The notes beneath the pieces were generated by a model, which worked only from the letters and a program-made list of their open reading frames with translations, had not been told where the DNA came from and searched no databases. Of a stretch of 11,908 nt of DNA, positions 1-6,536 are shown piece by piece (the first letter of the stretch is position 1; the number at the start of each line of letters is the position of its first letter). The position numbers were made by a program, and so were the translations under genes. The stretch spans positions 1 to 11,908 of the forward strand of contig JAGLUV010000016.1 of assembly GCA_023134215.1 (NCBI GenBank), written 5' to 3'. The DNA is from Candidatus Thorarchaeota archaeon. Lineage in GTDB: Archaea; Asgardarchaeota; Thorarchaeia; Thorarchaeales; Thorarchaeaceae.

Positions 1-470
1 TCGCCTGCAACTGGTGCTGCTACGGAGGCTCAGACCTAGCAGGAACGAGCCGTTTCGAGTACCCGCCGACGGCTAGAATCATCCGGGTGATGTGCTCTGG
101 ACGTGTGGACACGGACTTCGTGGCTGAGGCCTACAGGCTGGGTGCAGGCATGGTGCTAGTCGGTGGCTGTCACTTACCCACAGATTGTCATTACATCTCC
201 GGAAACTGGGTTGCGAAGGAGCGCATTGAGAGATATGCTAAAGTGGTGGAGGGGGCCGGGATTAGCCCTGGGAGACTCCGCTGGAAAGAGATCTCCGCCG
301 CGGAGGGCCTCATCTTTGTGAACACTATGAAGGAGATGTCTCAGCAGCTTGAAGACATTGGGACTGACAAGATCAAAGAAGAGAATGAAAAGGCAAGGAA
401 GAGGATTGAGGCGCCACTCAAGAGAAAGGGCCTCATACCAACCGTGAAAGTGGCAGAATCAGATGAGTAG
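1..470 (+). CDS. mvhD: MvhD/FlpD-type iron-sulfur electron-transfer subunit, 5'-truncated
   Basis: The reading frame is open from base 3, so the gene starts outside the window; the GTG at 87 is internal. The first visible residues read ACNWCCYGGSDLAG, followed by RVMCSGRVD and GGCHLPTDCHY. This is the cysteine pattern of the MvhD/FlpD family (small [2Fe-2S] proteins, Pfam FlpD type). In methanogens the family passes electrons between a [NiFe]-hydrogenase or formate dehydrogenase and heterodisulfide reductase HdrABC. Six of the visible cysteines lie in these motifs. The C-terminus carries about 35 extra charged residues (KEENEKARKRIEAP region) beyond the compact family fold as I recall it. Because the 5' end is missing, it cannot be told whether this is a free subunit or the C-terminal domain of an HdrA-MvhD fusion. 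It probably belongs to a redox operon lying to the left. The family call is firm; the partner enzyme is not known. Confidence 0.9.
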   Translation, partial: ACNWCCYGGSDLAGTSRFEYPPTARIIRVMCSGRVDTDFVAEAYRLGAGMVLVGGCHLPTDCHYISGNWVAKERIERYAKVVEGAGISPGRLRWKEISAAEGLIFVNTMKEMSQQLEDIGTDKIKEENEKARKRIEAPLKRKGLIPTVKVAESDE

Positions 471-576
471 CCAATAAGTTACGATTAGCTCCCAACTCAA
501 CCCTGATGTATTACAAGGAATTATCTCACCAATCACAACATGTTCCATCGGCAAGAGAAGGCCGAGGCTTTATGAC

Positions 577-2019
577 GTGACATCTCTGCTCGACGGACTG
601 GAAACCACAGCTGGAATCGCAGTAAGTAACGATCCGTTTGAGAAGATACTAGGTCAGGAGCACGCTGTCACTCTGGTTCGCTCCGCAGTGACTCAACGCA
701 GACACGTCCTGCTCTGTGGAGCACCGGGCGTAGGGAAATCGATGCTGGCCAAAGCTGCGCATTCTCTGCTTCCACCGTCAACAGAGGAGATTGTGCTACG
801 TCATAACCCAAATCAAGTTGACAGACCAGAAGTTGTAGTTGTAAGGGCTAACGAGAATTGCATCCCCTCAGATGTTCAAGAGCAGCCCAGTGACACAGTG
901 TATATGCGGCCGCATGAGATTCCTTTCGAAGTTGCCGCAGAGATGGGGTACAGATGCTCCAAATGTGGGAATTTTTCACTACCCAGTCATAGTACCTGCA
1001 TGGAGTGTGGAGCCGCAAAGAGAGCCGATATGGATGGTGGCGCGTCGTTCCACGGGCTCTTTAGAATGCTGGACGTTGTGAGAGCCCCTGCATTAAGCGA
1101 GGTTTCTCATCAGGAGTCCGTGAATGGAGTTGGGTATGAAATCGTCTATGAGAGAACAGACTCGGATACAATCAAAGTGACCAGATTTAGGCAGAGCATT
1201 CAACATCATCAACGAAGCAATGTAGAGGGCGATGATTGGCGAGTTTTGATTCCTGGAAGCTCAACGCGGTTTATCCGAGTAAGTGGCGCCAGCCCTGTTG
1301 AACTTCTAGGAGATGTCAAGCATGACCCCTATGGAACTGCAGAACCACTGGGTAAGCCCGCTTACCTTAGAGTTGTGCCAGGGGCTATTCACGAAGCGCA
1401 CGAGGGAATTTTGTACATTGACGAGTTGAATGCATTAGGACAACTTCAGAAGCATCTTCTCACCGCCATGCAAGACAAGAAGTATCCCATTACAGGGCAT
1501 AATCCGCAGAGTTCGGGAGCTGCTGTGCGAGTCGATGATGTACCGTGTGATTTCGTTCTTTTCGCGGCATGCAATGTGGAGGACCTGACCAGCATTTTAC
1601 CACCCCTCAGGTCAAGAATCCGCGGCTATGGCTATGAAGTCATGCTCTCCTCATGGATGAAGAAAAGCGCCGAGAACTTGGACTCGTTGGTGCGATTCAT
1701 TGCACAGACTGTCGTGGAAGACGGGAGAATCCCGCACCTCACAGCCGACGCAGTCCGTTCTGTTCTGGAAACTGCTGAGAAGGTGGCCTTCCGACTTGAT
1801 GGAAAAAAGGATGCACTCACACTGCGGCTACGTGAATTGGGTGGTCTTGTTAGGGTAGCAGGAGATCTTGCTGTGCACGAGAGTCACGATACGGTCCACA
1901 AGGAGCATATTGAGCGGGCAAAGGAAGTGACCGGAGGATTTGATGCTGATTCGATTCATGGTCTTTACATGAAGCAAGCAGAAAAACCACACGAGAGCTA
2001 CGGAGACTATTTCTTCTAG
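577..2019 (+). CDS. LonB-type AAA+ ATPase lacking the protease domain, with zinc-ribbon insert
   Basis: 480 residues. An AAA+ ATPase core is clear: Walker A GAPGVGKS (48-55), Walker B ILYIDE (278-283), sensor-1 Asn333 in AACNVED, arginine-finger segment LRSRIRGYGYEV (344-355) and sensor-2 LTLRLRELGGLVR (414-426). The phrases GDVKHDP, DGRIPH and RSRIRGYGYEV are hallmarks of archaeal LonB. The protein ends right after the ATPase lid, so the Ser-Lys protease domain of LonB is absent. In LonB a two-helix membrane segment lies between Walker A and B. Here the same interval has no hydrophobic span but a Cys4 zinc ribbon (C127, C130, C141, C144). I infer a soluble ATP-driven remodelling factor rather than a protease. 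The start is GTG at 577, with GAGG at 564-567 nine bases upstream; an ATG at 572 is out of frame and stops at once. Pelota follows 28 bp downstream. The substrate is unknown. Confidence 0.85.
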   Translation: MTSLLDGLETTAGIAVSNDPFEKILGQEHAVTLVRSAVTQRRHVLLCGAPGVGKSMLAKAAHSLLPPSTEEIVLRHNPNQVDRPEVVVVRANENCIPSDVQEQPSDTVYMRPHEIPFEVAAEMGYRCSKCGNFSLPSHSTCMECGAAKRADMDGGASFHGLFRMLDVVRAPALSEVSHQESVNGVGYEIVYERTDSDTIKVTRFRQSIQHHQRSNVEGDDWRVLIPGSSTRFIRVSGASPVELLGDVKHDPYGTAEPLGKPAYLRVVPGAIHEAHEGILYIDELNALGQLQKHLLTAMQDKKYPITGHNPQSSGAAVRVDDVPCDFVLFAACNVEDLTSILPPLRSRIRGYGYEVMLSSWMKKSAENLDSLVRFIAQTVVEDGRIPHLTADAVRSVLETAEKVAFRLDGKKDALTLRLRELGGLVRVAGDLAVHESHDTVHKEHIERAKEVTGGFDADSIHGLYMKQAEKPHESYGDYFF

Positions 2020-2047
2020 AGGCCATTCGCAGACTGGCGGTGTCGCT

Positions 2048-3136
2048 TTGAAGGTCCTGAAAAGAATCCTGAAGGAGGGCAAAATCAAGCTAAAGGTTGA
2101 AACCCTTGATGATCTCTGGCATCTCTACAACGTAGTAGGTCCTGGAGACCAAGTTATTTCTAGGACCATGCGGCGAGTGAGAGTGGGTGATGAGAGTGGT
2201 AGAAAGCAGGAGAGCGTCCGAAAGCCCATGACTCTCAAGATAAGCGTGGAAGATGTGTCATTTCATTCATTCAGCAACAGAGTAAGAATACTTGGTACCG
2301 TCCTTGAGGGCCCCAATGACTTGGTGAACATAGGATCTCATCACACTATCAACGTGGAGCCAGGCAGGACGCTGACGATCCTCAAAGAACACTGGCCAGG
2401 ATATCTACTAACGCGACTAAAGCAAGCTGAGAAGACGCAGGGAACCCCTGTCTGTCTGATTGTGACTATTGAGGATGGCATGGCTGAGCTCTTCCTAGCA
2501 GCTGACTTCGGACTGAGTAAGGGCGTACGGGTTAGAACTACTATATCTCGGAAACGAGGAGATCAGAAATCGCACGATAAGACCATGAAGGAGTTCTTTT
2601 CGAGTGTAACCCTTGCTGTACAATCACAGATTGAACAGAACGATATCGGATTGATTGTCATTGCGGGTCCTGGTTTCGTTAAAGACCATTTCAAGAAGCA
2701 TCTGATTTCAGCAGGAGTAAAAGACCTTCCTTCAGTCGCTGCTGAGAGTGCCAACTCAATAGGGATTCCAGGGGCAAAGGAGATTCTATTTCGTGGCATT
2801 ATCGGCAAGGCGATTAAGGGATTGAAGCTGGAGGCTGAAACTCAGCTTATCGAGAAGCTGATAGAACACCTTGCAAAAGATAACGGACTCGCTGCATATG
2901 GTGATGATGAAGTCAAAAAGGCTGTTCAATTCGGGGCAGTAGAAACCCTGCTTATCACGGATAAGAAGCTTAGAGAAGGCACTAACGAGCAAAGACGCAA
3001 GATGGATCGGCTCATTCGTGATGTCGAGAAGATTCGTGCAGAGTTCCATATTGTTTCAACAGATCATCCAGCGGGAAATCAATTGCAGAACCTTAGCGGT
3101 ATCGCTGCGATTCTGAGGTTTAAAATGAAACAGTGA
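2048..3136 (+). CDS. pelA: mRNA surveillance and ribosome-rescue factor Pelota (aPelota)
   Basis: 362 residues, the normal length for archaeal Pelota/Dom34. The N-terminal domain begins MKVLKRILKEGKIKL and continues DDLWHLYNVVGPGD (21-34), the family signature. The central domain has the AGPGFVKDHF motif (206-215) and the C-terminal domain ends in SGIAAILRFKMKQ, matching the conserved end of the family. Pelota is an eRF1-like protein without a GGQ peptidyl-hydrolase loop. With a1A/EF-1A-type GTPase and ABCE1 it opens stalled archaeal ribosomes. The start is TTG at 2048; its translation fits the family N-terminus exactly, and GGTG at 2039-2042 is a suitable ribosome-binding site. The gene probably shares a transcript with the LonB-type ATPase 28 bp upstream. 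Its TGA stop (3134-3136) directly abuts the stop of the opposing radical SAM gene. Confidence 0.95.
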   Translation: MKVLKRILKEGKIKLKVETLDDLWHLYNVVGPGDQVISRTMRRVRVGDESGRKQESVRKPMTLKISVEDVSFHSFSNRVRILGTVLEGPNDLVNIGSHHTINVEPGRTLTILKEHWPGYLLTRLKQAEKTQGTPVCLIVTIEDGMAELFLAADFGLSKGVRVRTTISRKRGDQKSHDKTMKEFFSSVTLAVQSQIEQNDIGLIVIAGPGFVKDHFKKHLISAGVKDLPSVAAESANSIGIPGAKEILFRGIIGKAIKGLKLEAETQLIEKLIEHLAKDNGLAAYGDDEVKKAVQFGAVETLLITDKKLREGTNEQRRKMDRLIRDVEKIRAEFHIVSTDHPAGNQLQNLSGIAAILRFKMKQ

Positions 3137-4252
3137 TTAGAGCGGACTGAACATTGTTTGAAGTCGATCCCAAGATGGATATTCGAGTGCAATACCCATT
3201 TCCATTGCAACATCTTGAGGCAGCAAGCGCTTGAGCTCATCAGCAATCTGTTCCAAGACCCATGGCGCAATCTCTACTCGCATGCGAACTGCGTCAACAT
3301 TCATCAGATGGACCGGAACTTCGAACTCAGATATCAGAATGCGCTGAATAGTATCCAGATGCTCTTGGTCTAGTTTATCACTAAGACGTCCCCGGATGAT
3401 TCCCAACAGGAGCAGAGGCTCATCCTCGTCACGTTCCTCGAGTTCGCGTATTGTACGCACCAGCCTCCTTTCAAGCCTGTTGCGCATCTGTACGGAATCC
3501 TTGAATCGGGAGGAGCAATAGTGAACAGAGATCGTTTTCAGGTTAGAAGATGCCCACTCTAGCACCTCCCTTGCTACGTCTGCACTGCCATCGATGCTTG
3601 CACTCTCCAAGTCTGTGAGTCGCATCCCGAGGGCCACAAGGCGCTGGAAGTTGGTTTCACTGGCTTCCAGTTCGTTGATGTTCATGAACGATACGCCCAT
3701 CTCCTCCGCTCTACGGGCCACATTCTTCAGTTGTTCCGCCTTGCCTGGCAATGCTGGCACTTCTATCCCCACATCCAACCCTATTCTGAGTGCAGATGAA
3801 ATCCCAGACCAATCCTTACTTTGAGGGTGGAATCGAATCTCGTCGAGGCCAGCATCTTGTAGTTTCTGAAGTACGCTCTCATCAGCGTTAGCCTTGCTCG
3901 TATAGAGGTGAATATGGTAATTGCGACCCTGATGGGTCTTTAGAAGGGAGATATAGTACAGGGTTCTCTCGATGCTGCAGAGAGGATCGCCTCCACTAAT
4001 ACCAGCCCCCTCACCACCGATTGCCTTAGTTTCGTACAACACGTCATTATCATCAGAAATCGGCATCTCATCAGCGAAGACAACATCCTTGCCTGCCTTT
4101 TCTTTTGACAACGGGCAGTAGTAACATGAGCTGTCGCACAGACCAGTAACAAAAAGGACCATCTTTGAGCCCTTAGTACAGAGCGCACACCCCCGAGGTA
4201 GCTCACCAACGAGAAGCGAATCACCACTGATTGAACGGACTGAACGAGTCAT
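3137..4252 (-). CDS. Radical SAM protein related to pyruvate formate-lyase activating enzyme (COG2108-like)
   Basis: 371 residues. The radical SAM cluster motif is C39-x3-C43-x2-C46 in LCDSSCYYCPL, with SGGDP at 86-90 as the SAM-binding GGE-like motif. A second pair, C22 and C25 (GCALCTKG), precedes it by 14 residues. The arrangement GC-x2-C, then VTGLCD and a CPL motif recalls an archaeal group related to pyruvate formate-lyase activating enzyme (COG2108). From memory, that group has no assigned reaction. The TIM-barrel-like part runs to about residue 230, and the remaining C-terminal third (ERDEDEPLLLLG to the end) is an additional domain I do not recognise. The start is ATG at 4252; GGGG at 4261-4264 on the other strand gives a possible ribosome-binding site. 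It is the last gene of a three-gene unit behind a tRNA thiolase and a nucleotidyltransferase, 12 bp after the latter. RNA or cofactor modification is a guess from this context. Confidence 0.85.
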   Translation of the reverse strand: MTRSVRSISGDSLLVGELPRGCALCTKGSKMVLFVTGLCDSSCYYCPLSKEKAGKDVVFADEMPISDDNDVLYETKAIGGEGAGISGGDPLCSIERTLYYISLLKTHQGRNYHIHLYTSKANADESVLQKLQDAGLDEIRFHPQSKDWSGISSALRIGLDVGIEVPALPGKAEQLKNVARRAEEMGVSFMNINELEASETNFQRLVALGMRLTDLESASIDGSADVAREVLEWASSNLKTISVHYCSSRFKDSVQMRNRLERRLVRTIRELEERDEDEPLLLLGIIRGRLSDKLDQEHLDTIQRILISEFEVPVHLMNVDAVRMRVEIAPWVLEQIADELKRLLPQDVAMEMGIALEYPSWDRLQTMFSPL

Positions 4253-4264
4253 TTCGTACGCCCC

Positions 4265-4966
4265 TTATTTCTCACGCCTTTGAATTGTGCGTCGCAGAGC
4301 TGGATCACTGTCAACTAGGCCCTTAGCAACGGCCTCAAAGCTCTCATCCAAAGAAAGGCTTCTGGTTAAGTAGACGCCTGTGCGACCAACACTGTCACGA
4401 CGAGAGAGCACCCGTACCCGATCCGTTGCGATATCAATGCTTACACCCACCTTCTTCGCTGCAATATGTTCGTAGCCAATGACGCCGCTTTCCACATGTC
4501 CTGTTTTGCTAGGCTCAATTAGAATCAATCTCTTGTCAACACCAGGAACACGGATTCTTTCGCTGAGTTGGCTGGTGCTCGTTTGCCCACCCCATCGGTA
4601 GAACTCCTCCTCACGTGATTTGAACTTGAAGAGGGGAAAAGTGACTACAATGTCATTCTCAAGGTAGATATGCCCCTTTAGGACCATGGAAGGAGTTGCT
4701 TGAACAAGCTCTCTCCTAATGCCCGAGCCAATTGCAATCTCGAGCTTGTAGCTGGACACCGTATAGGGAATGATGATATCGATATCAGATGATTTGCTGA
4801 CATCCCCTCTGGCGACTGAGCCGTACACAAACGAAGTGACCCCATTATCCTGTAGCGCCTGCATCACCTCAAGTGCGCTCTCTCTTAGCTCGTTCAGGAG
4901 TTCCCAGTGAGAATCATCATAGGTGACTATGCGACTGTCATGAAGAGTTTCGGGCTTCTTAGACAT
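4265..4966 (-). CDS. Minimal nucleotidyltransferase-fold protein (archaeal, COG1665-like)
   Basis: 233 residues. VYGSVARGDVSKSSDIDIII (47-66) is the nucleotidyltransferase signature: Gly49-Ser50 and the metal-binding pair Asp61 and Asp63. A later segment, GHIYLENDIVVTFPLF, probably supplies the third acidic residue. The C-terminal part contains GYEHIAAKKVGVS and a basic end (RRTIQRREK). The length and the segments outside the signature recall an archaeal set annotated only as predicted nucleotidyltransferase (COG1665). It is longer than the MNT toxin-antitoxin nucleotidyltransferases, and no HEPN partner lies next to it. The substrate is unknown. The gene begins 5 bp after the stop of the tRNA thiolase, with GGAGAGG about 13 bases upstream, and ends 12 bp before the radical SAM gene. 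This spacing indicates a single transcript. Confidence 0.8.
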   Translation of the reverse strand: MSKKPETLHDSRIVTYDDSHWELLNELRESALEVMQALQDNGVTSFVYGSVARGDVSKSSDIDIIIPYTVSSYKLEIAIGSGIRRELVQATPSMVLKGHIYLENDIVVTFPLFKFKSREEEFYRWGGQTSTSQLSERIRVPGVDKRLILIEPSKTGHVESGVIGYEHIAAKKVGVSIDIATDRVRVLSRRDSVGRTGVYLTRSLSLDESFEAVAKGLVDSDPALRRTIQRREK

Positions 4967-4971
4967 GCTAA

Positions 4972-5913
4972 TCAGCTATCCTCTCCACTTTTTAGCAATT
5001 CATCTAGCAATCTGCATACCTTGCAGATCTGGCCAGAAGTAACCTCTCCACACTTCTCGCACCTTTCAGATTGGAGTGCAGGTGTATTCGGTTCTAAAGA
5101 TGCAGTAATTGCCTCGCCGGAACGAAGAATCGCAAGAAGAGTTCCCGGGCGTTTGTACTCCATCTCATTCAAAAAATCCCTCAAATCGTTGCGCATAGCC
5201 TCCCTGTAGTAGGGGCACGGCACATCATGGTAGGGCAGTTCAAGATGATGGGAATACGCGACGACATCTCGCTCGGATAACTCCAATATGGGCTTGATAC
5301 GGGGAACTAGCCCCTCAATCGACTTGTCCCTAGGGCGATTAGTTCGCACAATTCGCTGACTATCACCGCGCATCATGTTCATCATGATTGTCTGTGCTTC
5401 GTCATCGAGATTATGACCGGTGGCTATGACATCAGCACCGATCCCTAAAGCTGCAGTGTTTAGCGCTCTCCGCCTCAAGACACCACAGTACGAACAAGCA
5501 CCGACTGTGATGTCGCTGCGGAGCTGTACTATCTTATCCAGCGAAAGTCCGAACATATCCTCGAACGATTGAACCTCGAGCTTCAGTCCCAATGAGCGCG
5601 CAAGGGTCTTTGCTGATTCTAGCGCCTCGTCCCTGTATCCCTTAATGCCCTCATCAATTGTCACTGGAATAAGCTCTGAATCGGGAAAGCCATCTTCAAT
5701 CCGGTGAAGTATGTCCAGTAGAACTGCACTATCTTTCCCTCCAGAGATGGCCACCGCTACTCGATCGCCCCTATGGAGCATCTTCTTGCGGTTAATCGTG
5801 CGTCTAACGCGGCTTAGTGTTGTCTTAATTAGGCATGATTTACAAAGTGCTTCCGACGTGTATCTCCGCAAGTAAACGGCAGGGAAATCACATTTCGAGC
5901 ATTTCTGGGTCAT
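4972..5913 (-). CDS. ttuA: TtuA/NcsA-family tRNA 2-thiolation enzyme (PP-loop ATPase)
   Basis: 313 residues, the usual length. The architecture is complete. An N-terminal zinc finger (C5, C8, C24, C27) is followed by the PP-loop SGGKDS (57-62), CSYCGVLRR with C140 and C143, GHNLDDEAQT (166-175), C233 in VPCPYY, and a C-terminal zinc finger (C285, C288, C297, C300). In this family the three internal cysteines hold the [4Fe-4S] cluster used in sulfur transfer. The ATPase adenylates the C2 carbonyl of a tRNA uridine, which is then thiolated. TtuA acts on position 54 and NcsA/Ncs6 on wobble position 34, and sequence alone does not safely separate them here. The start is ATG at 5913 with GGAGTG (5918-5923 on the other strand) four bases upstream. 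A TATA-like element lies about 35 bases upstream. It is the first gene of the three-gene unit. Confidence 0.92.
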   Translation of the reverse strand: MTQKCSKCDFPAVYLRRYTSEALCKSCLIKTTLSRVRRTINRKKMLHRGDRVAVAISGGKDSAVLLDILHRIEDGFPDSELIPVTIDEGIKGYRDEALESAKTLARSLGLKLEVQSFEDMFGLSLDKIVQLRSDITVGACSYCGVLRRRALNTAALGIGADVIATGHNLDDEAQTIMMNMMRGDSQRIVRTNRPRDKSIEGLVPRIKPILELSERDVVAYSHHLELPYHDVPCPYYREAMRNDLRDFLNEMEYKRPGTLLAILRSGEAITASLEPNTPALQSERCEKCGEVTSGQICKVCRLLDELLKSGEDS

Positions 5914-5944
5914 CGGACACTCCGACTGACCTCTGTAGCATTCT

Positions 5945-5952
5945 CGTTAAAA
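5945..5952 (-). promoter_or_regulatory. Candidate TATA box for the tRNA-thiolase operon
   Basis: Read on the minus strand this is TTTTAACG, preceded by the purine-rich GGAAAGGAGCAG as a possible BRE. Its centre lies about 35 bases before the ATG at 5913. That would put transcription start about 10 bases before the ATG, just including the GGAGTG ribosome-binding site. It is a motif match only. Confidence 0.35.
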
Positions 5953-5993
5953 CTGCTCCTTTCCATCCAATAGAGGATTAAGGAAACGAGGCG

Positions 5994-6416
5994 CTATTTT
6001 TTGGAACGCAATCCCCTAGGTGATTCATCATTCTCCTTCGCTAATGGCCGGATCTGTCTAGTCTGAACTGCAACTTTCGACGTACGGAAATTAGCAGCCT
6101 GGATGATATCATCTACCGTTCTATGCCAATCTGCAGGTGACAGGGTGCCACGGATTTCCTTGAAGGCTTCAGCAACGCGTTCGATACGAGCCAAAGCTTC
6201 CACGCGGTCATCTGAGAGACGCATCTCATTAAAGAATAGCAGAGCATGTCCCTTCAGGGCTTCCCAATCAATCTCTTCATTCAGCTGAAGTATCAGTTTT
6301 AGCTTTGCAAGTGGTTCTTGCCACGATCCAGGGAGAAACATTGTGAGATAGTCGGTAAGCGCCTTTCTGGCCTTTTCACGGACATCAGACGTTGTCCCAA
6401 TCTGAGTGCTTATCAT
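5994..6416 (-). CDS. Hypothetical helical protein, family not recognised
   Basis: 140 residues that I cannot assign. The body to about residue 110 looks entirely helical and amphipathic (for example VREKARKALTDYL and RVEALARIERVAEAFKEI). There is no cysteine, no signal peptide and no membrane span. From about residue 112 the sequence becomes a basic, polar and probably disordered tail (RTSKVAVQTRQIRPL to RGLRSKK), as seen in some nucleic-acid-binding proteins. The start is ATG at 6416. A TATA-like CTAAAAAG lies on the minus strand at about 6446-6453. The gene shares strand with the thiolase unit but is 80 bp from it, with a candidate promoter between, so it is probably separate. The coding call rests on the long open frame and the sensible residue composition. 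The opposite strand holds only a shorter, less protein-like frame. Confidence 0.65.
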   Translation of the reverse strand: MISTQIGTTSDVREKARKALTDYLTMFLPGSWQEPLAKLKLILQLNEEIDWEALKGHALLFFNEMRLSDDRVEALARIERVAEAFKEIRGTLSPADWHRTVDDIIQAANFRTSKVAVQTRQIRPLAKENDESPRGLRSKK

Positions 6417-6536
6417 TTTGCATCATTCGAGATGTCCCCATGGGCCCTTTTTAGGTCCGAGAATCCTGGACTAGAAGATGGAATGGAGTGACAGCATACT
6501 GATTATTGCTGTACTTCCAACTGAGCTATGGCGCAG
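6417..6536. other. Intergenic 120 bp with tRNA-like A-box and hairpins
   Basis: On the minus strand, directly after the M50 stop codon, is TAGCTCAGTTGG (6528 to 6517), a full match to a tRNA D-arm A-box. A hairpin with stem ACAGCA/TGCTGT (6491-6496 with 6507-6512) and a second with stem GTCC/GGAC (6455-6458 with 6468-6471) follow, in the order of anticodon and T arms. The loops are too long, the D stem does not pair, there is no GTTCRA and no matching 3' acceptor strand. It is therefore not an intact tRNA. It may be a decayed tRNA, a small structured RNA, or the 3' region of the M50 transcript. Confidence 0.35.

Noticed and set aside
567..574. GCTTTATG as a TATA box for the LonB-like ATPase gene.
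   Set aside because: It lies only a few bases before the GTG start, so transcription would begin inside the gene. ATTATC near 520-525 is a better but still weak candidate.
4265..4966. Reading the nucleotidyltransferase as the antitoxin half of an MNT-HEPN pair.
   Set aside because: It is about twice the usual MNT length and no HEPN gene is next to it. Both neighbours are unrelated enzymes.
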